In this document: positions 42,917 through 53,253 of the stretch, in pieces
Position numbering within the stretch: the first letter of the stretch is position 1
Layout: every line of letters starts with the position of its first letter
Assembly (NCBI RefSeq): GCF_002846365.1
Contig: NZ_PJMW01000002.1
Location: forward strand, 992,001 to 1,056,000
Direction of reading: 5' to 3'
Source: Nocardia fluminea
Lineage (GTDB): Bacteria; Actinomycetota; Actinomycetes; Mycobacteriales; Mycobacteriaceae
Length of the DNA stretch: 64,000 nucleotides
Notes under the pieces: model-generated
Told to the model about the DNA's origin: nothing
The model's input: the letters and a program-made list of their open reading frames with translations, nothing else
Database searches by the model: none
Program-made: the position numbers and the translations under genes

Positions 42917-43873
42917 ATGGCAAGGGATCTGACTCAACTCGAACTGCTCACGGAGTTGGAGCCGGTTGCCGAGGAAAACGTCAACCGGCACATGTCGCTG
43001 GCCAAAGAATGGCATCCGCACGACTACGTCCCGTGGGACGAGGGCCGCAACTTCGCCGCCATGGGCGGCATCGACTGGGATCCTGAGCAGTCCAAGCTCA
43101 GTGAGGTCGCCAAGGCGGCCATGATCACCAATCTGCTCACCGAGGACAATCTGCCGTCCTACCACCGCGAGATCGCCGAGAACTTCTCCCAGGACGGCGC
43201 CTGGGGTACCTGGGTCGGTCGCTGGACCGCCGAGGAGAACCGGCACGGCATCGTGATGCGCGATTACCTGGTGGTCACCCGTGGCGTGGACCCGGTCGCC
43301 CTCGAAGAGGCCCGGATGATCCACATGACCAACGGCTTCGCCTCCCCCGCCGAGGTCGACGCCGGCTTCCTGCACTCGGTCGCCTACGTGACCTTCCAGG
43401 AACTGGCCACCCGCGTGAGTCACCGCAACACCGGCAAGGTGTGCGACGACCCGATCGCCGACCGCATGCTGCAGCGCGTGGCGGCCGACGAGAACCTGCA
43501 CATGATCTTCTACCGCAACCTCTGCGGCGCGGCGATGGACCTGAGCCCCGACCAGACCATCGAGGCCATCTCGATGATCGTCGAGAACTTCCAGATGCCC
43601 GGCGCGGGCATGCCGAACTTCCGTCGCAACGGCGTACTGATGGCCAAGCACGGCATCTACGACCTGCGTCAGCACCTCGAAGAGGTCGTGCAGCCGGTGC
43701 TCAAGAAGTGGAACGTCTTCGACCGCACCGACTTCACCGCCCGTGGCGAGGCCACCCGGGAGCGGCTGGCCGGTTTCCTGGAGAAGCTGGGCGAGGACGT
43801 GCTGAAGTTCGAGGAGCAGCGCGACCGGATGCTCGCTCGCGAAGCCAAGAAGCGCGAGATGGTCGGAGTTTAA
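42917..43873 (+). CDS. desA: acyl-ACP desaturase (DesA-type diiron enzyme)
   Basis: 318 residues of ferritin-like diiron desaturase. Iron ligands lie in WTAEENRHGIVMRDYL (E-x-x-R-H, about 105) and VAADENLHMIFYRNL (D-E-x-x-H, about 191), with further Glu in EENVNRHM and TFQELATRVSH. Homologous to M. tuberculosis DesA1/DesA2, which introduce double bonds into long acyl chains during mycolic acid synthesis. ATG 42917 has GAAGGG 8 nt upstream; the open frame back to 42866 lacks a ribosome site and would run through the promoter zone. An 18-bp terminator follows 10 nt after the stop. Confidence 0.93.
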   Translation: MARDLTQLELLTELEPVAEENVNRHMSLAKEWHPHDYVPWDEGRNFAAMGGIDWDPEQSKLSEVAKAAMITNLLTEDNLPSYHREIAENFSQDGAWGTWVGRWTAEENRHGIVMRDYLVVTRGVDPVALEEARMIHMTNGFASPAEVDAGFLHSVAYVTFQELATRVSHRNTGKVCDDPIADRMLQRVAADENLHMIFYRNLCGAAMDLSPDQTIEAISMIVENFQMPGAGMPNFRRNGVLMAKHGIYDLRQHLEEVVQPVLKKWNVFDRTDFTARGEATRERLAGFLEKLGEDVLKFEEQRDRMLAREAKKREMVGV

Positions 43874-43883
43874 TTCTTCAGAG

Positions 43884-43925
43884 AAAGCGCTGCGTACCTT
43901 GTTTCAAGGTACGCAGCGCTTTTTT
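43884..43925 (+). terminator. strong Rho-independent terminator of desA
   Basis: AAAGCGCTGCGTACCTTG (43884-43901) pairs perfectly over 18 bp with its complement (43905-43922) around TTT, followed by a T-run to 43925. It also separates desA from the convergent Mce-associated gene. Confidence 0.95.
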
Positions 43926-43949
43926 GTGGATGTCTACTGGAGCACTCGA

Positions 43950-44519
43950 TTATTTGGTCGGGAGGGCGCCGTCGGTGCTGCCGACGTCGGTGATCTTCCA
44001 GTCCTGAGCCGCGTCGACGGTGATGTTGTAGGTGACCGTGTTGCGCAGGCCGTCGGGGTTCTGCGCGTTGGTGGTGCTCACGTCGACGAACGCCGCGACC
44101 TTGTAGACCTCGCCCTCCTGCGAGAGCACCTTGGCGGTGATCGGGGTCGCGGTGGAGGTCCACTTCAGCGGGATGATGATCTGCTCGAGCTTCGCGCCGG
44201 TGGCGTCGAACTTCTTCGACAGCTCAGGTGCGGTTCCGGCCTTGAGCTTGGCGACCCAGGCATTGACGTCCTGGTAGTTCAGCGTGGCCGAACCGACGGA
44301 GTAGTCGAGGGCGATCTGTTCGGCCTTCGCGTTGCCTGCGGCCTGGTCCTTCATGTCGGAGATCTCCGAGCGGGCCGAGCCGAGCAGCGCGCCGAGCACC
44401 AGCGCGAGGATCGCGAGGACGGCGATCACCGCACCGCCGACCAGCGACGAGACGCGCACGGCGACCGTGCCCTTGTCGGGCGTGGCAGGGGTTTTCGTCA
44501 GGTCGGTGGCGTCTTCCAT
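43950..44519 (-). CDS. Mce-associated membrane protein-like (single TM plus extracytoplasmic domain)
   Basis: 189 residues. A short cytoplasmic N-terminus is followed by one helix (VSSLVGGAVIAVLAILALVLGALLG region, about 23-46), then a helical stalk (SARSEISDMKDQAAG) and a ~110-residue NTF2-like domain. Segments such as NYQDVNAWVAKLKAGT, FVDVSTTNAQNPDG, RNTVTYNITVDAAQDWKITDV match the outer Mce-associated family, thought to stabilise Mce lipid transporters. No mce genes are in the window. It is convergent with desA and divergent from dusB. Confidence 0.7.
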   Translation of the reverse strand: MEDATDLTKTPATPDKGTVAVRVSSLVGGAVIAVLAILALVLGALLGSARSEISDMKDQAAGNAKAEQIALDYSVGSATLNYQDVNAWVAKLKAGTAPELSKKFDATGAKLEQIIIPLKWTSTATPITAKVLSQEGEVYKVAAFVDVSTTNAQNPDGLRNTVTYNITVDAAQDWKITDVGSTDGALPTK

Positions 44520-44723
44520 GAGGATCTTCTCCGATTACGTGGGGACAGCGCACCGCCGGAGGCGACGATGCCAGCAGAGTAAGGCTACTGAGGTCGCGGA
44601 CCTGTTCCGGACACGGCGTAGCAGGTAAACGGTGTCATCTCGGTCGCAGGGGCGGCGATGACCCGCGGATAAGCACCAGGACGCGAGATCGATCACATCG
44701 GGGCGGATGAGACAATCGTGTGC

Positions 44724-45878
44724 GTGACCACCACGCTGCCCCAAGCGCCCACCGCGCTGCGGATCGGGCCCTACCCGGTCGATCCGCCGGTTGTGCTCGC
44801 GCCGATGGCGGGCATCACCAACCGCGCCTTCCGTAGGCTGTGCCGGGAGTTCGGTAGCGCGACCTCGATCTACGTGTGCGAGATGATCACCGCACGCGCG
44901 GTGGTCGAGCGCAACGAGAAGACGCTGCACATGATGTCGTTCGACGCCGACGAGCATCCGCGCTCGATGCAGCTCTACGGCGTGGACCCCAAGACGCTCG
45001 GCGAAGCGGTGCGGATCATCGTCGGCGAGGGCTGGGCCGACCACATCGACCTCAATCTGGGCTGCCCGGTCCGCAAGGTGACCAAGCTCGGCGGCGGTTC
45101 GGCACTGCCGTACAAGCGCAGGCTGTTCGCCAACATCGTCCGCGAGATGGTGGCCGCGGCCGAACCGGCGGGTGTGCCGGTGACCTTCAAGTTCCGCATC
45201 GGCATCGACGACGACCACCACACCTACCTCGACACCGGCCGCATCGCCGAGGCCGAGGGCGCGGCCGCCGTGGCGCTGCACGCGCGCACCGCGGCCCAGC
45301 TCTACTCCGGCGCGGCCGACTGGTCGGCCATCGCGCGCCTCAAGGAAGCCGTCACCTCCATCCCGGTGCTCGGCAACGGCGACATCTTCACCGCCGACGA
45401 CGCCCTGCGGATGATGAACGAGACCGGCTGCGACGGCGTGGTCGTCGGCCGCGGCTGCCTCGGCCGGCCGTGGCTGTTCGCCGAACTCAGCGCGGCGCTG
45501 CGCGGCGAACCGATCCCGGAGGGGCCTGCGCTCGGCCGCGTGGGTGAGATCCTGGTGCGCCACGCCACCCTGCTCACCGAGCACGACGGCGAGGACAAGG
45601 CCATGCGCGATATCCGCAAGCACATGGCCTGGTACCTGATGGGTTTCCCGGTCGGCTCGCAGCTGCGGCGCAGCTTCGCCACCGTGTCGAAACTGTCGCA
45701 GATCGAGGACCTGGTCGGGCAGCTCGACCCGGACGTGCCGTTCCCCACCGACGCGCTCGGGCCGCGCGGACGGCAGGGTTCGCCGCAGACCAAGGTCGTG
45801 CTCCCGGAGGGCTGGCTCGACGACCCGGAGGACGACACCGTCCCGGCCGCGGCCGATGTGATGCACAGCGGCGGCTGA
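44724..45878 (+). CDS. dusB: tRNA-dihydrouridine synthase DusB-type
   Basis: 384 residues, FMN-dependent TIM-barrel enzyme reducing uridines in the tRNA D loop. LAPMAGITNRAFRRLCREFG is the opening Dus motif, DLNLGCPVRKVTKLGGGSAL contains the catalytic Cys, then KFRIGIDDDH, ALHARTAAQLYSGAADW with the FMN-contacting His, IPVLGNGDIF and VVGRGCLGRPWLF. GTG 44724 is preferred: GACAAT (44711-44716) lies 7 nt upstream, consistent with a leaderless mRNA; GTG 44718 is in frame. A small terminator hairpin follows the stop. Confidence 0.93.
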   Translation: MTTTLPQAPTALRIGPYPVDPPVVLAPMAGITNRAFRRLCREFGSATSIYVCEMITARAVVERNEKTLHMMSFDADEHPRSMQLYGVDPKTLGEAVRIIVGEGWADHIDLNLGCPVRKVTKLGGGSALPYKRRLFANIVREMVAAAEPAGVPVTFKFRIGIDDDHHTYLDTGRIAEAEGAAAVALHARTAAQLYSGAADWSAIARLKEAVTSIPVLGNGDIFTADDALRMMNETGCDGVVVGRGCLGRPWLFAELSAALRGEPIPEGPALGRVGEILVRHATLLTEHDGEDKAMRDIRKHMAWYLMGFPVGSQLRRSFATVSKLSQIEDLVGQLDPDVPFPTDALGPRGRQGSPQTKVVLPEGWLDDPEDDTVPAAADVMHSGG

Positions 45879-45936
45879 CCCGCCGCAGGCAACGGGTCGA
45901 CACCAATTCGTAAGCCGCCGCGCTTTCGCGCGATCG

Positions 45937-45957
45937 CCCCCGCTCGAGCAGGGGTTT
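45937..45957 (+). terminator. hairpin terminator of dusB
   Basis: CCCC and GGGG close around the self-complementary GCTCGAGC, followed by TTTT. Confidence 0.65.
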
Positions 45958-46124
45958 TCCGCAGCGTTTCGAACTTCGCAACCAGATCGTCAGCGATTCC
46001 CGTGTGCACTGGAGTGGCCACTCGTGGCGGAATCGTTATCATTGCGGGATCGTTCGACTCCGGTTCGAATCGGAGGCGCCCGATGACGCGCAGGCTGCGC
46101 CAGATAGAGAAGTGAGGTTCGTTG

Positions 46125-48212
46125 GTGGGTGACGATCGGCGCGGGCGTACGCCCCGGCCCGGAAATCGCGCCCCCTGGGAGCGCTACCCGACGGCCGAAC
46201 CCACCGAACAACCCGAAAGCGGCACTCGCCGTTCGCGTCACGTCGACGCGACACCGGACGCCGGTTCCACGCCGCTGACGGTGGCCGATCTGGTGAACCG
46301 GGTCGACAGCGAACGCACCAGACGCGGTAGACGCGTTCCGCCCACCGAGAGCGCCGACCCCAGCTCGCGCGCGGGCCGCCGCGCCCGCGAACAGGCACCG
46401 CGCCCCACCCCCCGTCCCGACATCGCGCCACGCACCGACGGCTCCCCCGTCGTCAACGACATCGCGGGCACTTCACCCCATCGCGCCGAATCCCCCGCCG
46501 ACCGCACCGCGACCACCGCGCTGCCCGCCCAGTCCCCCGCCTCGGTACGCACGGGCGTCCCGGCACGACGGGTCAACGGTCCGGTCGATCCGCCGACGGA
46601 CATCCTGCCCACGGTCGACACCGCCGCCGAGCGCAAGCGCGCCAGGCCGGTCAAGACCGCATCCGAGGCACCGCCGCGTCGTCCGGGCGGCCGTGCGGGC
46701 ACAGGAGAGCGCAGGAACAAGCAGGCACGGATGGCGGGGCGCGTCACGCTCACGTTCGTCGCGGTGCTCACGCTGGTGATCACCGGCGGCGGCTGGAGCT
46801 ACCTGCAGGCCACCAACAACAGCTTCACCCAGGTCGACGCGCTCGGCGGCGGCGCCACCGGCGACGTGCTCGACGGCGACATGCAGCTCGGCGACGAGAA
46901 CTACCTCATCGTCGGCACCGACACCAGAGCGGGCGTCAACGCCCAGATGGGCGCGGGTTCCGCCGCCGACACCGAGGGCGCCCGTGCCGACACGGCGATG
47001 CTGGTGCACATCCCGAAGAACCGCTCGCGCGTGGTGGTCGTGTCGTTCCCGCGCGACCTGGACGTCACCCGGCCACAGTGCGCGGGCTGGGACAACGAGA
47101 AGGCCGCCTACACCGACCAGAAGTTCCCGTCGGCCATGGGCGACAAGCTCAATGCCGTGTACGCCCTCGGTGGCCCCAAATGCCTCGTCGACGTGGTGCG
47201 CAAGATGTCGGGCCTGACCATCGGCCACTTCATCGGCATCGACTTCGCCGGCTTCGAGGCCATGGTCGATCAGATCGGTGGCGTCGAAGTGTGCTCCACC
47301 AAGCCGATCATCGACGGTGTCCTCGGTCCGGTGCTCGAGACTTCCGGCAAGCAGCGGGTCAACGGCGAGACCGCGCTCAACTACGTGCGCGCCAGGCACG
47401 TGATCGGTGAGGAACGCAGCGACTACGACCGGATCAACCGCCAGCAACGCTTCCTCGCCTCGCTGTTGCGCGGGGCGTTGTCGAGCAAGGTGCTCTTCGA
47501 TCCGGGCAAGCTCAACGGATTCATCCAGGCGTTCACCGCCCACACCTTCGTCGACAAGGTGACACCGCAGGACCTGCTGCTGCTCGGCCGTTCGCTGCAG
47601 AAGATGGACGCGGGCGCGGTGACGTTCCTGACCATCCCGACGGCGGGCACCACCTCCTACGGCAACGAGATCCCGCGCGAGTCCGACATAAAGGCCATCT
47701 TCCGCGCCGTCATCGACGACCTGCCGCTGCCGGGTGAGACCAAGGCCCCCGAGGTGCAGAGTTCGGCGCCGTCGCCTGCCCCCACCGCACCGAAGCAATA
47801 CGCGGTTTCGCCGGGCACGACATCGCTGCTGGTGTCCAACGGTTCGAGCACGCCGGGCGCTGCCAAGACCGTCGCGTCCAAGCTCAGCTACCAGGGCTTC
47901 GGGATCTACAACACCGGCAACTACGCCGGCGGCACCTCGCAGACCTCCAAGATCCGTTTCGCCGCCGGGCTGGAGGCCGAAGCCGCCACCGTGGCGAGCA
48001 CCATCCCCGGCGCGGTCCTCGAGCAGGCCAACGAGTTGGGCAGCATCATCGAAGTGGTGGTCGGCACCGATTTCGCAGGCATGGTGCGCACGGCGACGCC
48101 GGTCGGATCGGAGCTGCCGAGTGTCCCGATGGGCGAACCGCTCAGCGCGGGCCCGATCGCCCTGCCCTCCGACCTCGAGCACATGAACGCCGCTGACGAC
48201 ACCTGCAAGTGA
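46125..48212 (+). CDS. LytR-CpsA-Psr (LCP) family protein with LytR C-terminal domain
   Basis: 695 residues. A long, disordered cytoplasmic region rich in Arg, Pro and Thr (1-200) leads to one membrane helix (about 205-225, RVTLTFVAVLTLVITGGGWSYL region). The extracellular LCP domain (about 255-450) has TDTRAG, ADTAMLVHIPKNRSRVVVVSF, PRDLDV, IGIDFAGFEAMVDQIGGVEVC and YVRARHVIGEERSDYDRINRQQRF, including the phosphate-binding Arg/Asp residues. A LytR_C domain follows (about 565-660, LLVSNGSSTPGAAKTVASKL). These ligases attach arabinogalactan or other polymers to peptidoglycan. GTG 46125 is chosen; TTG 46122 precedes it. Confidence 0.9.
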   Translation: MGDDRRGRTPRPGNRAPWERYPTAEPTEQPESGTRRSRHVDATPDAGSTPLTVADLVNRVDSERTRRGRRVPPTESADPSSRAGRRAREQAPRPTPRPDIAPRTDGSPVVNDIAGTSPHRAESPADRTATTALPAQSPASVRTGVPARRVNGPVDPPTDILPTVDTAAERKRARPVKTASEAPPRRPGGRAGTGERRNKQARMAGRVTLTFVAVLTLVITGGGWSYLQATNNSFTQVDALGGGATGDVLDGDMQLGDENYLIVGTDTRAGVNAQMGAGSAADTEGARADTAMLVHIPKNRSRVVVVSFPRDLDVTRPQCAGWDNEKAAYTDQKFPSAMGDKLNAVYALGGPKCLVDVVRKMSGLTIGHFIGIDFAGFEAMVDQIGGVEVCSTKPIIDGVLGPVLETSGKQRVNGETALNYVRARHVIGEERSDYDRINRQQRFLASLLRGALSSKVLFDPGKLNGFIQAFTAHTFVDKVTPQDLLLLGRSLQKMDAGAVTFLTIPTAGTTSYGNEIPRESDIKAIFRAVIDDLPLPGETKAPEVQSSAPSPAPTAPKQYAVSPGTTSLLVSNGSSTPGAAKTVASKLSYQGFGIYNTGNYAGGTSQTSKIRFAAGLEAEAATVASTIPGAVLEQANELGSIIEVVVGTDFAGMVRTATPVGSELPSVPMGEPLSAGPIALPSDLEHMNAADDTCK

Positions 48213-48303
48213 GGCACAGCCGCTGACCTGCCACGACACTGCCATGTGGCATTAACCCGGCGTTGGGTGACAGGGCTGCGGGTACCTACTAGGGTCTGCA
48301 ATC

Positions 48304-48969
48304 ATGCGTGTCATCTACAACGAGCAAATGGCCGACCTCGCCAACCTTCTTGGTGAGATGGCCGGTCTCGCTGGCCAGGCCATGGAACAGGCCACCCAAT
48401 CGCTGCTGCAGGCCGACCTGGCTCTGGCCGAGCAGGTCATCGGCGAGCAGGACCGGATCTCGGTGATGATCACCGAGGCCGAGGAGAAGGCCTTCGCGCT
48501 GCTCGCACTGCAGGCCCCGGTCGCGGGCGACCTGCGCCAGGTCGTCAGCGCGATCCAGATCGTGGGCGACGTCAACCGGATGGGCGCGCTCGCGCTGCAC
48601 GTCGCCAAGGTGACCCGGCGCCGCCACCCCGCCCACGCCCTGCCCGAGTCGGTCAACGGCTACTTCGCCGAGATGGGCCGCATCGCGGTGAACATGGGCG
48701 CGGGCGCCAAGGAGGTGCTCGAGTCGCGCGACCCCGAGCGCGCCGCTCAGCTCAACCAAGACGACGAGGCGATGGACGACCTCCACCGCCACCTGTTCAC
48801 CCTCCTGATGGACCGTGACTGGAAGTACGGCGTAGCCGCCGCCGTCGACGTCACCCTGCTGGGTCGCTACTACGAGCGCTTCGCCGACCACGCCGTGGAG
48901 ATCGGCCGCCGCGTGATCTTCCTCGTCACCGGCGTCCTCCCGGGCGACGAGGACATCGAAACCAGCTGA
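48304..48969 (+). CDS. phoU: phosphate transport system regulator PhoU
   Basis: 221 residues, two three-helix bundle repeats. Metal-binding signatures are [17 protein letters not shown] near 40 and [18 protein letters not shown] plus the C-terminal [22 protein letters not shown]. PhoU couples the Pst transporter to the phosphate-sensing kinase and keeps the Pho regulon off when phosphate is plentiful. A TAGGGT element lies 8 nt before the ATG. It is convergent with pstB, with two terminators in the 111-nt gap, so it is expressed separately from the pst operon. Confidence 0.95.
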   Translation: MRVIYNEQMADLANLLGEMAGLAGQAMEQATQSLLQADLALAEQVIGEQDRISVMITEAEEKAFALLALQAPVAGDLRQVVSAIQIVGDVNRMGALALHVAKVTRRRHPAHALPESVNGYFAEMGRIAVNMGAGAKEVLESRDPERAAQLNQDDEAMDDLHRHLFTLLMDRDWKYGVAAAVDVTLLGRYYERFADHAVEIGRRVIFLVTGVLPGDEDIETS

Positions 48970-48981
48970 GCAGTCGCGCGA

Positions 48982-49010
48982 AAGCCCCCGCTTCCCCGCG
49001 GGGGCTTCTT
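48982..49010 (+). terminator. terminator of phoU
   Basis: AAGCCCCCGC pairs with GCGGGGGCTT across TTCCCC, followed by a short T-containing tail. Confidence 0.85.
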
Positions 49011-49030
49011 CGTGTCGGCGGGACAACGAG

Positions 49031-49066
49031 AAAGCCCCGCACTCCTTTCGGGGAGGCGGGGCTTTC
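49031..49066 (-). terminator. terminator of the pst operon
   Basis: AAAGCCCCGC pairs with GCGGGGCTTT, with extra pairing of the intervening CTCC/GGAG. It lies 15 nt beyond the pstB stop on the minus strand. Confidence 0.8.
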
Positions 49067-49080
49067 GTCGGTGTGCTGTT

Positions 49081-49857
49081 CTACCCGAAGCGGCCCGAGA
49101 TGTAGTCCTCGGTGGCGCGCTGGGTGGGGTTGGAGAAGATCTTCTCGGTGTCGTCGATCTCGATCAGCTTGCCGGGCTTGCCCTGGGCCTCGAGGTTGAA
49201 GAAACCGGTCTGGTCACTCACGCGCGCGGCCTGCTGCATGTTGTGGGTGACGATGACGATCGTGAACTCTTTCTTGAGCTCGGTGATCAGGTCCTCGATC
49301 GCCAGGGTGGAGATCGGGTCCAGCGCCGAACACGGCTCGTCCATCAGCAGGACGTCGGGCGAGACCGCGATGGCGCGGGCGATGCACAGACGCTGCTGCT
49401 GACCACCGGAGAGGCTGCCGCCGGGCTTGTCGAGCCGGTCCTTGACCTCGTTCCAGAGGTTGGCCCCCTTGAGCGAGCGCTCGGCGACCTCGTCGAGTTC
49501 CTTCTTGTTGCGTACACCCTGCAGCTTGAGCCCGGCCACCACGTTGTCGCGAATCGACATGGTGGGGAACGGGTTCGGGCGCTGGAACACCATGCCGATG
49601 GTGCGGCGCACGCCGACCGGGTCGATCGAGGAGCTGTAGATGTCCTCGCCGTCGAGCAGCACGGCGCCTTCGACGCGGGCGTTCGGGGTCACCTCGTGCA
49701 TGCGGTTGAGCGAGCGCAGCACGGTGGACTTGCCACAGCCGGAGGGACCGATGAAGGCGGTGACGCTGCGCGGCAGCACGGTCAGTTCCACATTCGCCAC
49801 GGCGTGGAAGCTGCCGTAATAGATGTTGAGATCTTTGACGTCGATCCGCTTGGCCAT
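49081..49857 (-). CDS. pstB: phosphate ABC transporter ATP-binding protein PstB
   Basis: 258 residues. Walker [10 protein letters not shown] (about 33), Q-loop [13 protein letters not shown], signature [14 protein letters not shown], Walker [17 protein letters not shown] and switch His in [15 protein letters not shown]. It hydrolyses ATP to power phosphate uptake by PstSCA. The arrangement pstS-pstC-pstA-pstB on the minus strand, with small gaps, is a complete operon; pstA ends 19 nt upstream. Confidence 0.97.
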   Translation of the reverse strand: MAKRIDVKDLNIYYGSFHAVANVELTVLPRSVTAFIGPSGCGKSTVLRSLNRMHEVTPNARVEGAVLLDGEDIYSSSIDPVGVRRTIGMVFQRPNPFPTMSIRDNVVAGLKLQGVRNKKELDEVAERSLKGANLWNEVKDRLDKPGGSLSGGQQQRLCIARAIAVSPDVLLMDEPCSALDPISTLAIEDLITELKKEFTIVIVTHNMQQAARVSDQTGFFNLEAQGKPGKLIEIDDTEKIFSNPTQRATEDYISGRFG

Positions 49858-49876
49858 CTGAGTATTCCGTTCGCTT

Positions 49877-50782
49877 CTATCGGTTCCGGGTGAGCAGCTT
49901 GTTGACGCCGGCGGCAGCCAGGTACAGCACCGCGATCATCAGGATCAGCGTGAGCGCCGCACCCCAGACACGTTCGCGGCCCGCGGCCTCCGGGTTGGCC
50001 AGCTCTTGGTAGATCAGCAGCGGCAGCGAGGCCATGTTGCCGTCGAAGATGTTCTGGTTGATCGACTTCGAGTAGCCGACCAGCACCAGCACCGGCGCGG
50101 TCTCACCCATCACGCGAGCGAGCGCCAGCAGGATGCCCGAGATCATGCCGGGGGCGGCGGTGGGGATCACGATCCGCAGGATGGTCTTCCACTTCGGCAC
50201 GCCGAGCGCGTAGGACGCCTCACGCAACTCGTCGGGTACCAGCTTCAACATCTCCTCGGTACTGCGCACCACCACCGGCAGCATCAGCAGCACCAGCGCC
50301 AGCGAGACGGCGAAGGAGCTCTGCGGCATACCGAACGTGGCGATCCACAGCGCGAAGATGAACAGCGCGGCGACGATCGAGGGCACGCCGGCGAGGATGT
50401 CGACCATGAAGGTGGTGACCTTCGCGAGCCTGCCACGACCGTATTCGACCAGGTAGACCGCGGCCATGATGCCCAGCGGCACCGCGATGATCGAGGCGAC
50501 CAGCGATTGCACGATGGTGCCGTAGATCGCGTGGTAGACGCCGCCGCCGGTCTGATCCGGCAGGATGCCCTTCTGCGAGTTCATCCACCAGTCCGCGGAG
50601 AGGATGGTGCTCAAACCCTTGGTGATCACCAGGCCGAGCACCCACACCAGCGGGATCAGCGCGATCACGAAGCAGAGGGTGACCAGGCCGGTCGCGACGT
50701 TGTTCTTGATCCGTCGGCCTGTGCTGACGTGGCGGAACGTCGGCGCTTTGACCGGCTTGTCGAGGACGGTTGTCGGAGGCAT
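49877..50782 (-). CDS. pstA: phosphate ABC transporter permease PstA
   Basis: 301 residues with six predicted helices. The permease EAA-like loop is [28 protein letters not shown] (around 190-215), and [19 protein letters not shown] is the typical mid-protein segment of PstA. With PstC it forms the membrane channel. Its start overlaps the pstC stop by 1 nt, indicating coupling. Confidence 0.96.
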   Translation of the reverse strand: MPPTTVLDKPVKAPTFRHVSTGRRIKNNVATGLVTLCFVIALIPLVWVLGLVITKGLSTILSADWWMNSQKGILPDQTGGGVYHAIYGTIVQSLVASIIAVPLGIMAAVYLVEYGRGRLAKVTTFMVDILAGVPSIVAALFIFALWIATFGMPQSSFAVSLALVLLMLPVVVRSTEEMLKLVPDELREASYALGVPKWKTILRIVIPTAAPGMISGILLALARVMGETAPVLVLVGYSKSINQNIFDGNMASLPLLIYQELANPEAAGRERVWGAALTLILMIAVLYLAAAGVNKLLTRNR

Positions 50783-51831
50783 CAGCCGTTCACCTTTCCA
50801 CCGGAGGCCAGGCGGGCCAGCGCGTTGACGATGAAGGTCAGCGCGAAGAGAACGAAACCGGCGGCGATGTAGGCGCCGGTGGGCAGCGGTGAACTGAATT
50901 CCGAGGCCGCCGAGGCGATCTTGGAGGCGAAGGTGTAGCCGCCGTCGAACAGCGACCAGGTACCCGCGTTGCTCGCGGTGCGCAGCACGACCAGGACGGC
51001 GATCGTCTCACCGAGCGCGCGGCCGAGGCCGAGCATGGAACCGGCGATCACGCCGCTGCGGCCGTAGGGCAGCACGGTCATCCGCACGACTTCCCACTTG
51101 GTGGCGCCGAGCGCCTGCGCCGCTTCGATGTGGGCGCGCGGGGTGAGCGCGAACACTTCGCGCGACACCGAGGTGATGATCGGCAGGATCATCACCGCCA
51201 GCACGACGCCCGCGGTGAAGATCGTGCCACCGCCGGCGATCGAGACGTTGCCGTCGGAGAACAGGAAGAACCAGCCGAGATTGCGGTTGAGGAACTCCTG
51301 CACCGGCGAGATCTGCGGCGCCAGCACGAGGAAGCCCCACAGGCCGAACACGATCGAGGGCACCGCGGCGAGCAGGTCGATCAACATCGTGAACGGCTTG
51401 CCGAGCCGCGACGGCGCGTAGTGCGTCAGGAACAGCGCGATACCGACACCGATCGGCACCGCGACGATGAGCGCGAACACCGAGCTCAGCACCGTGACCA
51501 TGAACAGGTCGCGGATACCGAAGCGCAGGTTGTTCGCGTCACCGGTCGAGAATTCGGTACTGGTGAAGAAGTTGACCTCGTCAGCCCTGATCGAGGGGAC
51601 CGCGCGGATCAGCAGGAACAGCGCGATCAACGCGATGGCCGCGACGATCGTCGCGCCGGCCGCGGTGGCCGTCCACCGGAAGATCGTCTCGGCGTTCAGG
51701 CGGCCGGTACGACCCCCGTCAGGGGCCTTGTCGATTTTCGGTTCGGTCGGCATATTCGCAGTATCTCCGGCCGCCCGTGGGCTCGTCGAATTCGACGAGC
51801 CCACCGCGGTCACCTCAGGGTGCATGGTCAT
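50782..51831 (-). CDS. pstC: phosphate ABC transporter permease PstC
   Basis: 349 residues with six helices. Conserved blocks are [36 protein letters not shown], and the EAA loop [26 protein letters not shown]. The N-terminal ~45 residues are polar and variable. ATG 51831 lies 14 nt after the pstS stop without a clear ribosome site; an internal ATG at 51753, with GGAG upstream, gives 323 residues, closer to other PstC proteins and equally plausible. Confidence 0.95.
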   Translation of the reverse strand: MTMHPEVTAVGSSNSTSPRAAGDTANMPTEPKIDKAPDGGRTGRLNAETIFRWTATAAGATIVAAIALIALFLLIRAVPSIRADEVNFFTSTEFSTGDANNLRFGIRDLFMVTVLSSVFALIVAVPIGVGIALFLTHYAPSRLGKPFTMLIDLLAAVPSIVFGLWGFLVLAPQISPVQEFLNRNLGWFFLFSDGNVSIAGGGTIFTAGVVLAVMILPIITSVSREVFALTPRAHIEAAQALGATKWEVVRMTVLPYGRSGVIAGSMLGLGRALGETIAVLVVLRTASNAGTWSLFDGGYTFASKIASAASEFSSPLPTGAYIAAGFVLFALTFIVNALARLASGGKVNG

Positions 51832-51844
51832 GGCCAGGACGCGA

Positions 51845-52957
51845 TCAGGAAATGGCGTTGATCGCGGTGGTCAGCTTGGTCTTGAACGCGTCGGGCAGCG
51901 GCACGTAGCCCGCCTCGGTCAGACCGTTCTGGCCGTTGGTGACGGCCGAGGTCAGGAACGCCTTGACGGCCTTGCTGGTCTCGGCGTCGGCGTACTTGGA
52001 GCACACGATCTCGTAGGTGGCCATCACGATCGGGTACGAGCCCGCGGCGGTCGGCTTGTAGAACGAGCTGGTGTCGAGGACGAGGTCGTTGCCCTCACCC
52101 TTGATCTTCACACCGTCGATGGCCTTGGCGGCCGACTCGGCCGACAGCTTGACCGGGTCCTTGCTCGCGGAGGTGATGATCTGCGAGATGGACAGGTTCT
52201 GCGCCTTGGCGAAGGACCACTCGTTGTAGGTGATCGAGTTCTTGGTGTTCTTGATGGCGGCCGAGGTGCCCTCGTTGCCCTTGGCGCCTTCACCGATGCC
52301 GCCGTTGAAGGTCTTGCCGCCGCCCTTGCCCCACGCGCCGTCCGAGGCCGCGTCGAGGTAGAGCTGGAAGTTGTCGGTGGTGCCCGACTCGTCGGAGCGG
52401 AAGATCACGGCGATCTTCTCCGAGGGGAGCTTGGCGTTCGGGTTGAGCGCCTTGATCTCGGGCGCATCCCACGTGGCGACGGAGCCGTTGAAGACCTTGG
52501 CGGCGGTCGGGCCGTCGAGCACCAGGTCGGTGACGCCGTCGACGTTGTAGGTGATGGCGATCGGGCCGAAGACGGTCGGCAGGTTCCACGCGGGGGCGCC
52601 GCAACGCTCCGCGGCCTTGGCCGGCTCTTCCTTCTTGGAGCTCAGCGCCGAGTCGGAGCCACCGAAATCGGTCTGGCCGCCGAGGAACTCGTTGACGCCC
52701 GCGCCCGAGCCACTGGAGGTGTAGTTGAGGGTGAAGCCGTCGCAGTTGGCCTCGTACGCGGCGACGAAACGCTCCATGGCGTTCTTCTGCGACGAAGCAC
52801 CCGACGCCTTGAGCGCCTTCTTGCCACCGCAAGCGACGCTGGTGTTGGCCGCGTTGCTCGGATCCCCACCGGTGTTGTCGTCACTGCCACAGGCGGCCAG
52901 GGTCATGGCGCCCGCGGCGAGGACGCCGACCAGGGCACTGGTGCGCTTGAAGTTCAC
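51845..52957 (-). CDS. pstS: phosphate-binding lipoprotein PstS
   Basis: 370 residues. A lipoprotein signal ends in LAAC (Cys about 23). The mature protein has the PstS phosphate-binding pattern: [46 protein letters not shown], the [17 protein letters not shown] block (Arg and Asp ligands) and [12 protein letters not shown]. It captures phosphate outside the membrane and delivers it to PstCA. It is first in the operon; a Pho-box-like direct repeat lies about 150 nt upstream at 53111-53131. Confidence 0.97.
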   Translation of the reverse strand: MNFKRTSALVGVLAAGAMTLAACGSDDNTGGDPSNAANTSVACGGKKALKASGASSQKNAMERFVAAYEANCDGFTLNYTSSGSGAGVNEFLGGQTDFGGSDSALSSKKEEPAKAAERCGAPAWNLPTVFGPIAITYNVDGVTDLVLDGPTAAKVFNGSVATWDAPEIKALNPNAKLPSEKIAVIFRSDESGTTDNFQLYLDAASDGAWGKGGGKTFNGGIGEGAKGNEGTSAAIKNTKNSITYNEWSFAKAQNLSISQIITSASKDPVKLSAESAAKAIDGVKIKGEGNDLVLDTSSFYKPTAAGSYPIVMATYEIVCSKYADAETSKAVKAFLTSAVTNGQNGLTEAGYVPLPDAFKTKLTTAINAIS

Positions 52958-53110
52958 TTTTCCTCCGACAATGCTGGGTGTCTCACTCGGTCCCTCACCG
53001 GCCCGAGCGAGGCTGGCTGGCGTTCGCTCTCCCGAAGGAATGCGCGCACCAGGCGGCGACGGTGCCGCCCAGAAGTAACCTAAGGTCGTCCGGTTGACAG
53101 TTGGCCCGAT

Positions 53111-53131
53111 GTGGGTTAACGGAGAATGAAC
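53111..53131 (-). promoter_or_regulatory. Pho-box-like direct repeat upstream of pstS
   Basis: On the minus strand GTTCATT and GTTAACC occur 11 bp apart (GTTCATTCTCC then GTTAACCCAC), the 11-bp periodic GTT-A/C-A spacing of actinobacterial phosphate-response-regulator boxes. A TAGGTT -10-like element lies downstream at 53077-53082. Confidence 0.55.
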
Positions 53132-53227
53132 AGCCCGGCGCGATCGATGCCGCGAATGTGACGTTAGCCCCAGTTTTACTCGCTCTTACCCGGTCATCCT
53201 CGCGATATTCTCCTCGCGCAGCAGAAT

Positions 53228-53247
53228 TCACCTCGGATGTGAGGTGA
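53228..53247 (-). terminator. possible terminator after mshD
   Basis: TCACCTC and GAGGTGA form a perfect 7-bp stem with a 6-nt loop, a few nt beyond the mshD stop. The tail is AT-containing but lacks a T-run, so terminator function is uncertain. Confidence 0.4.
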
Positions 53248-53253
53248 CTCGCA

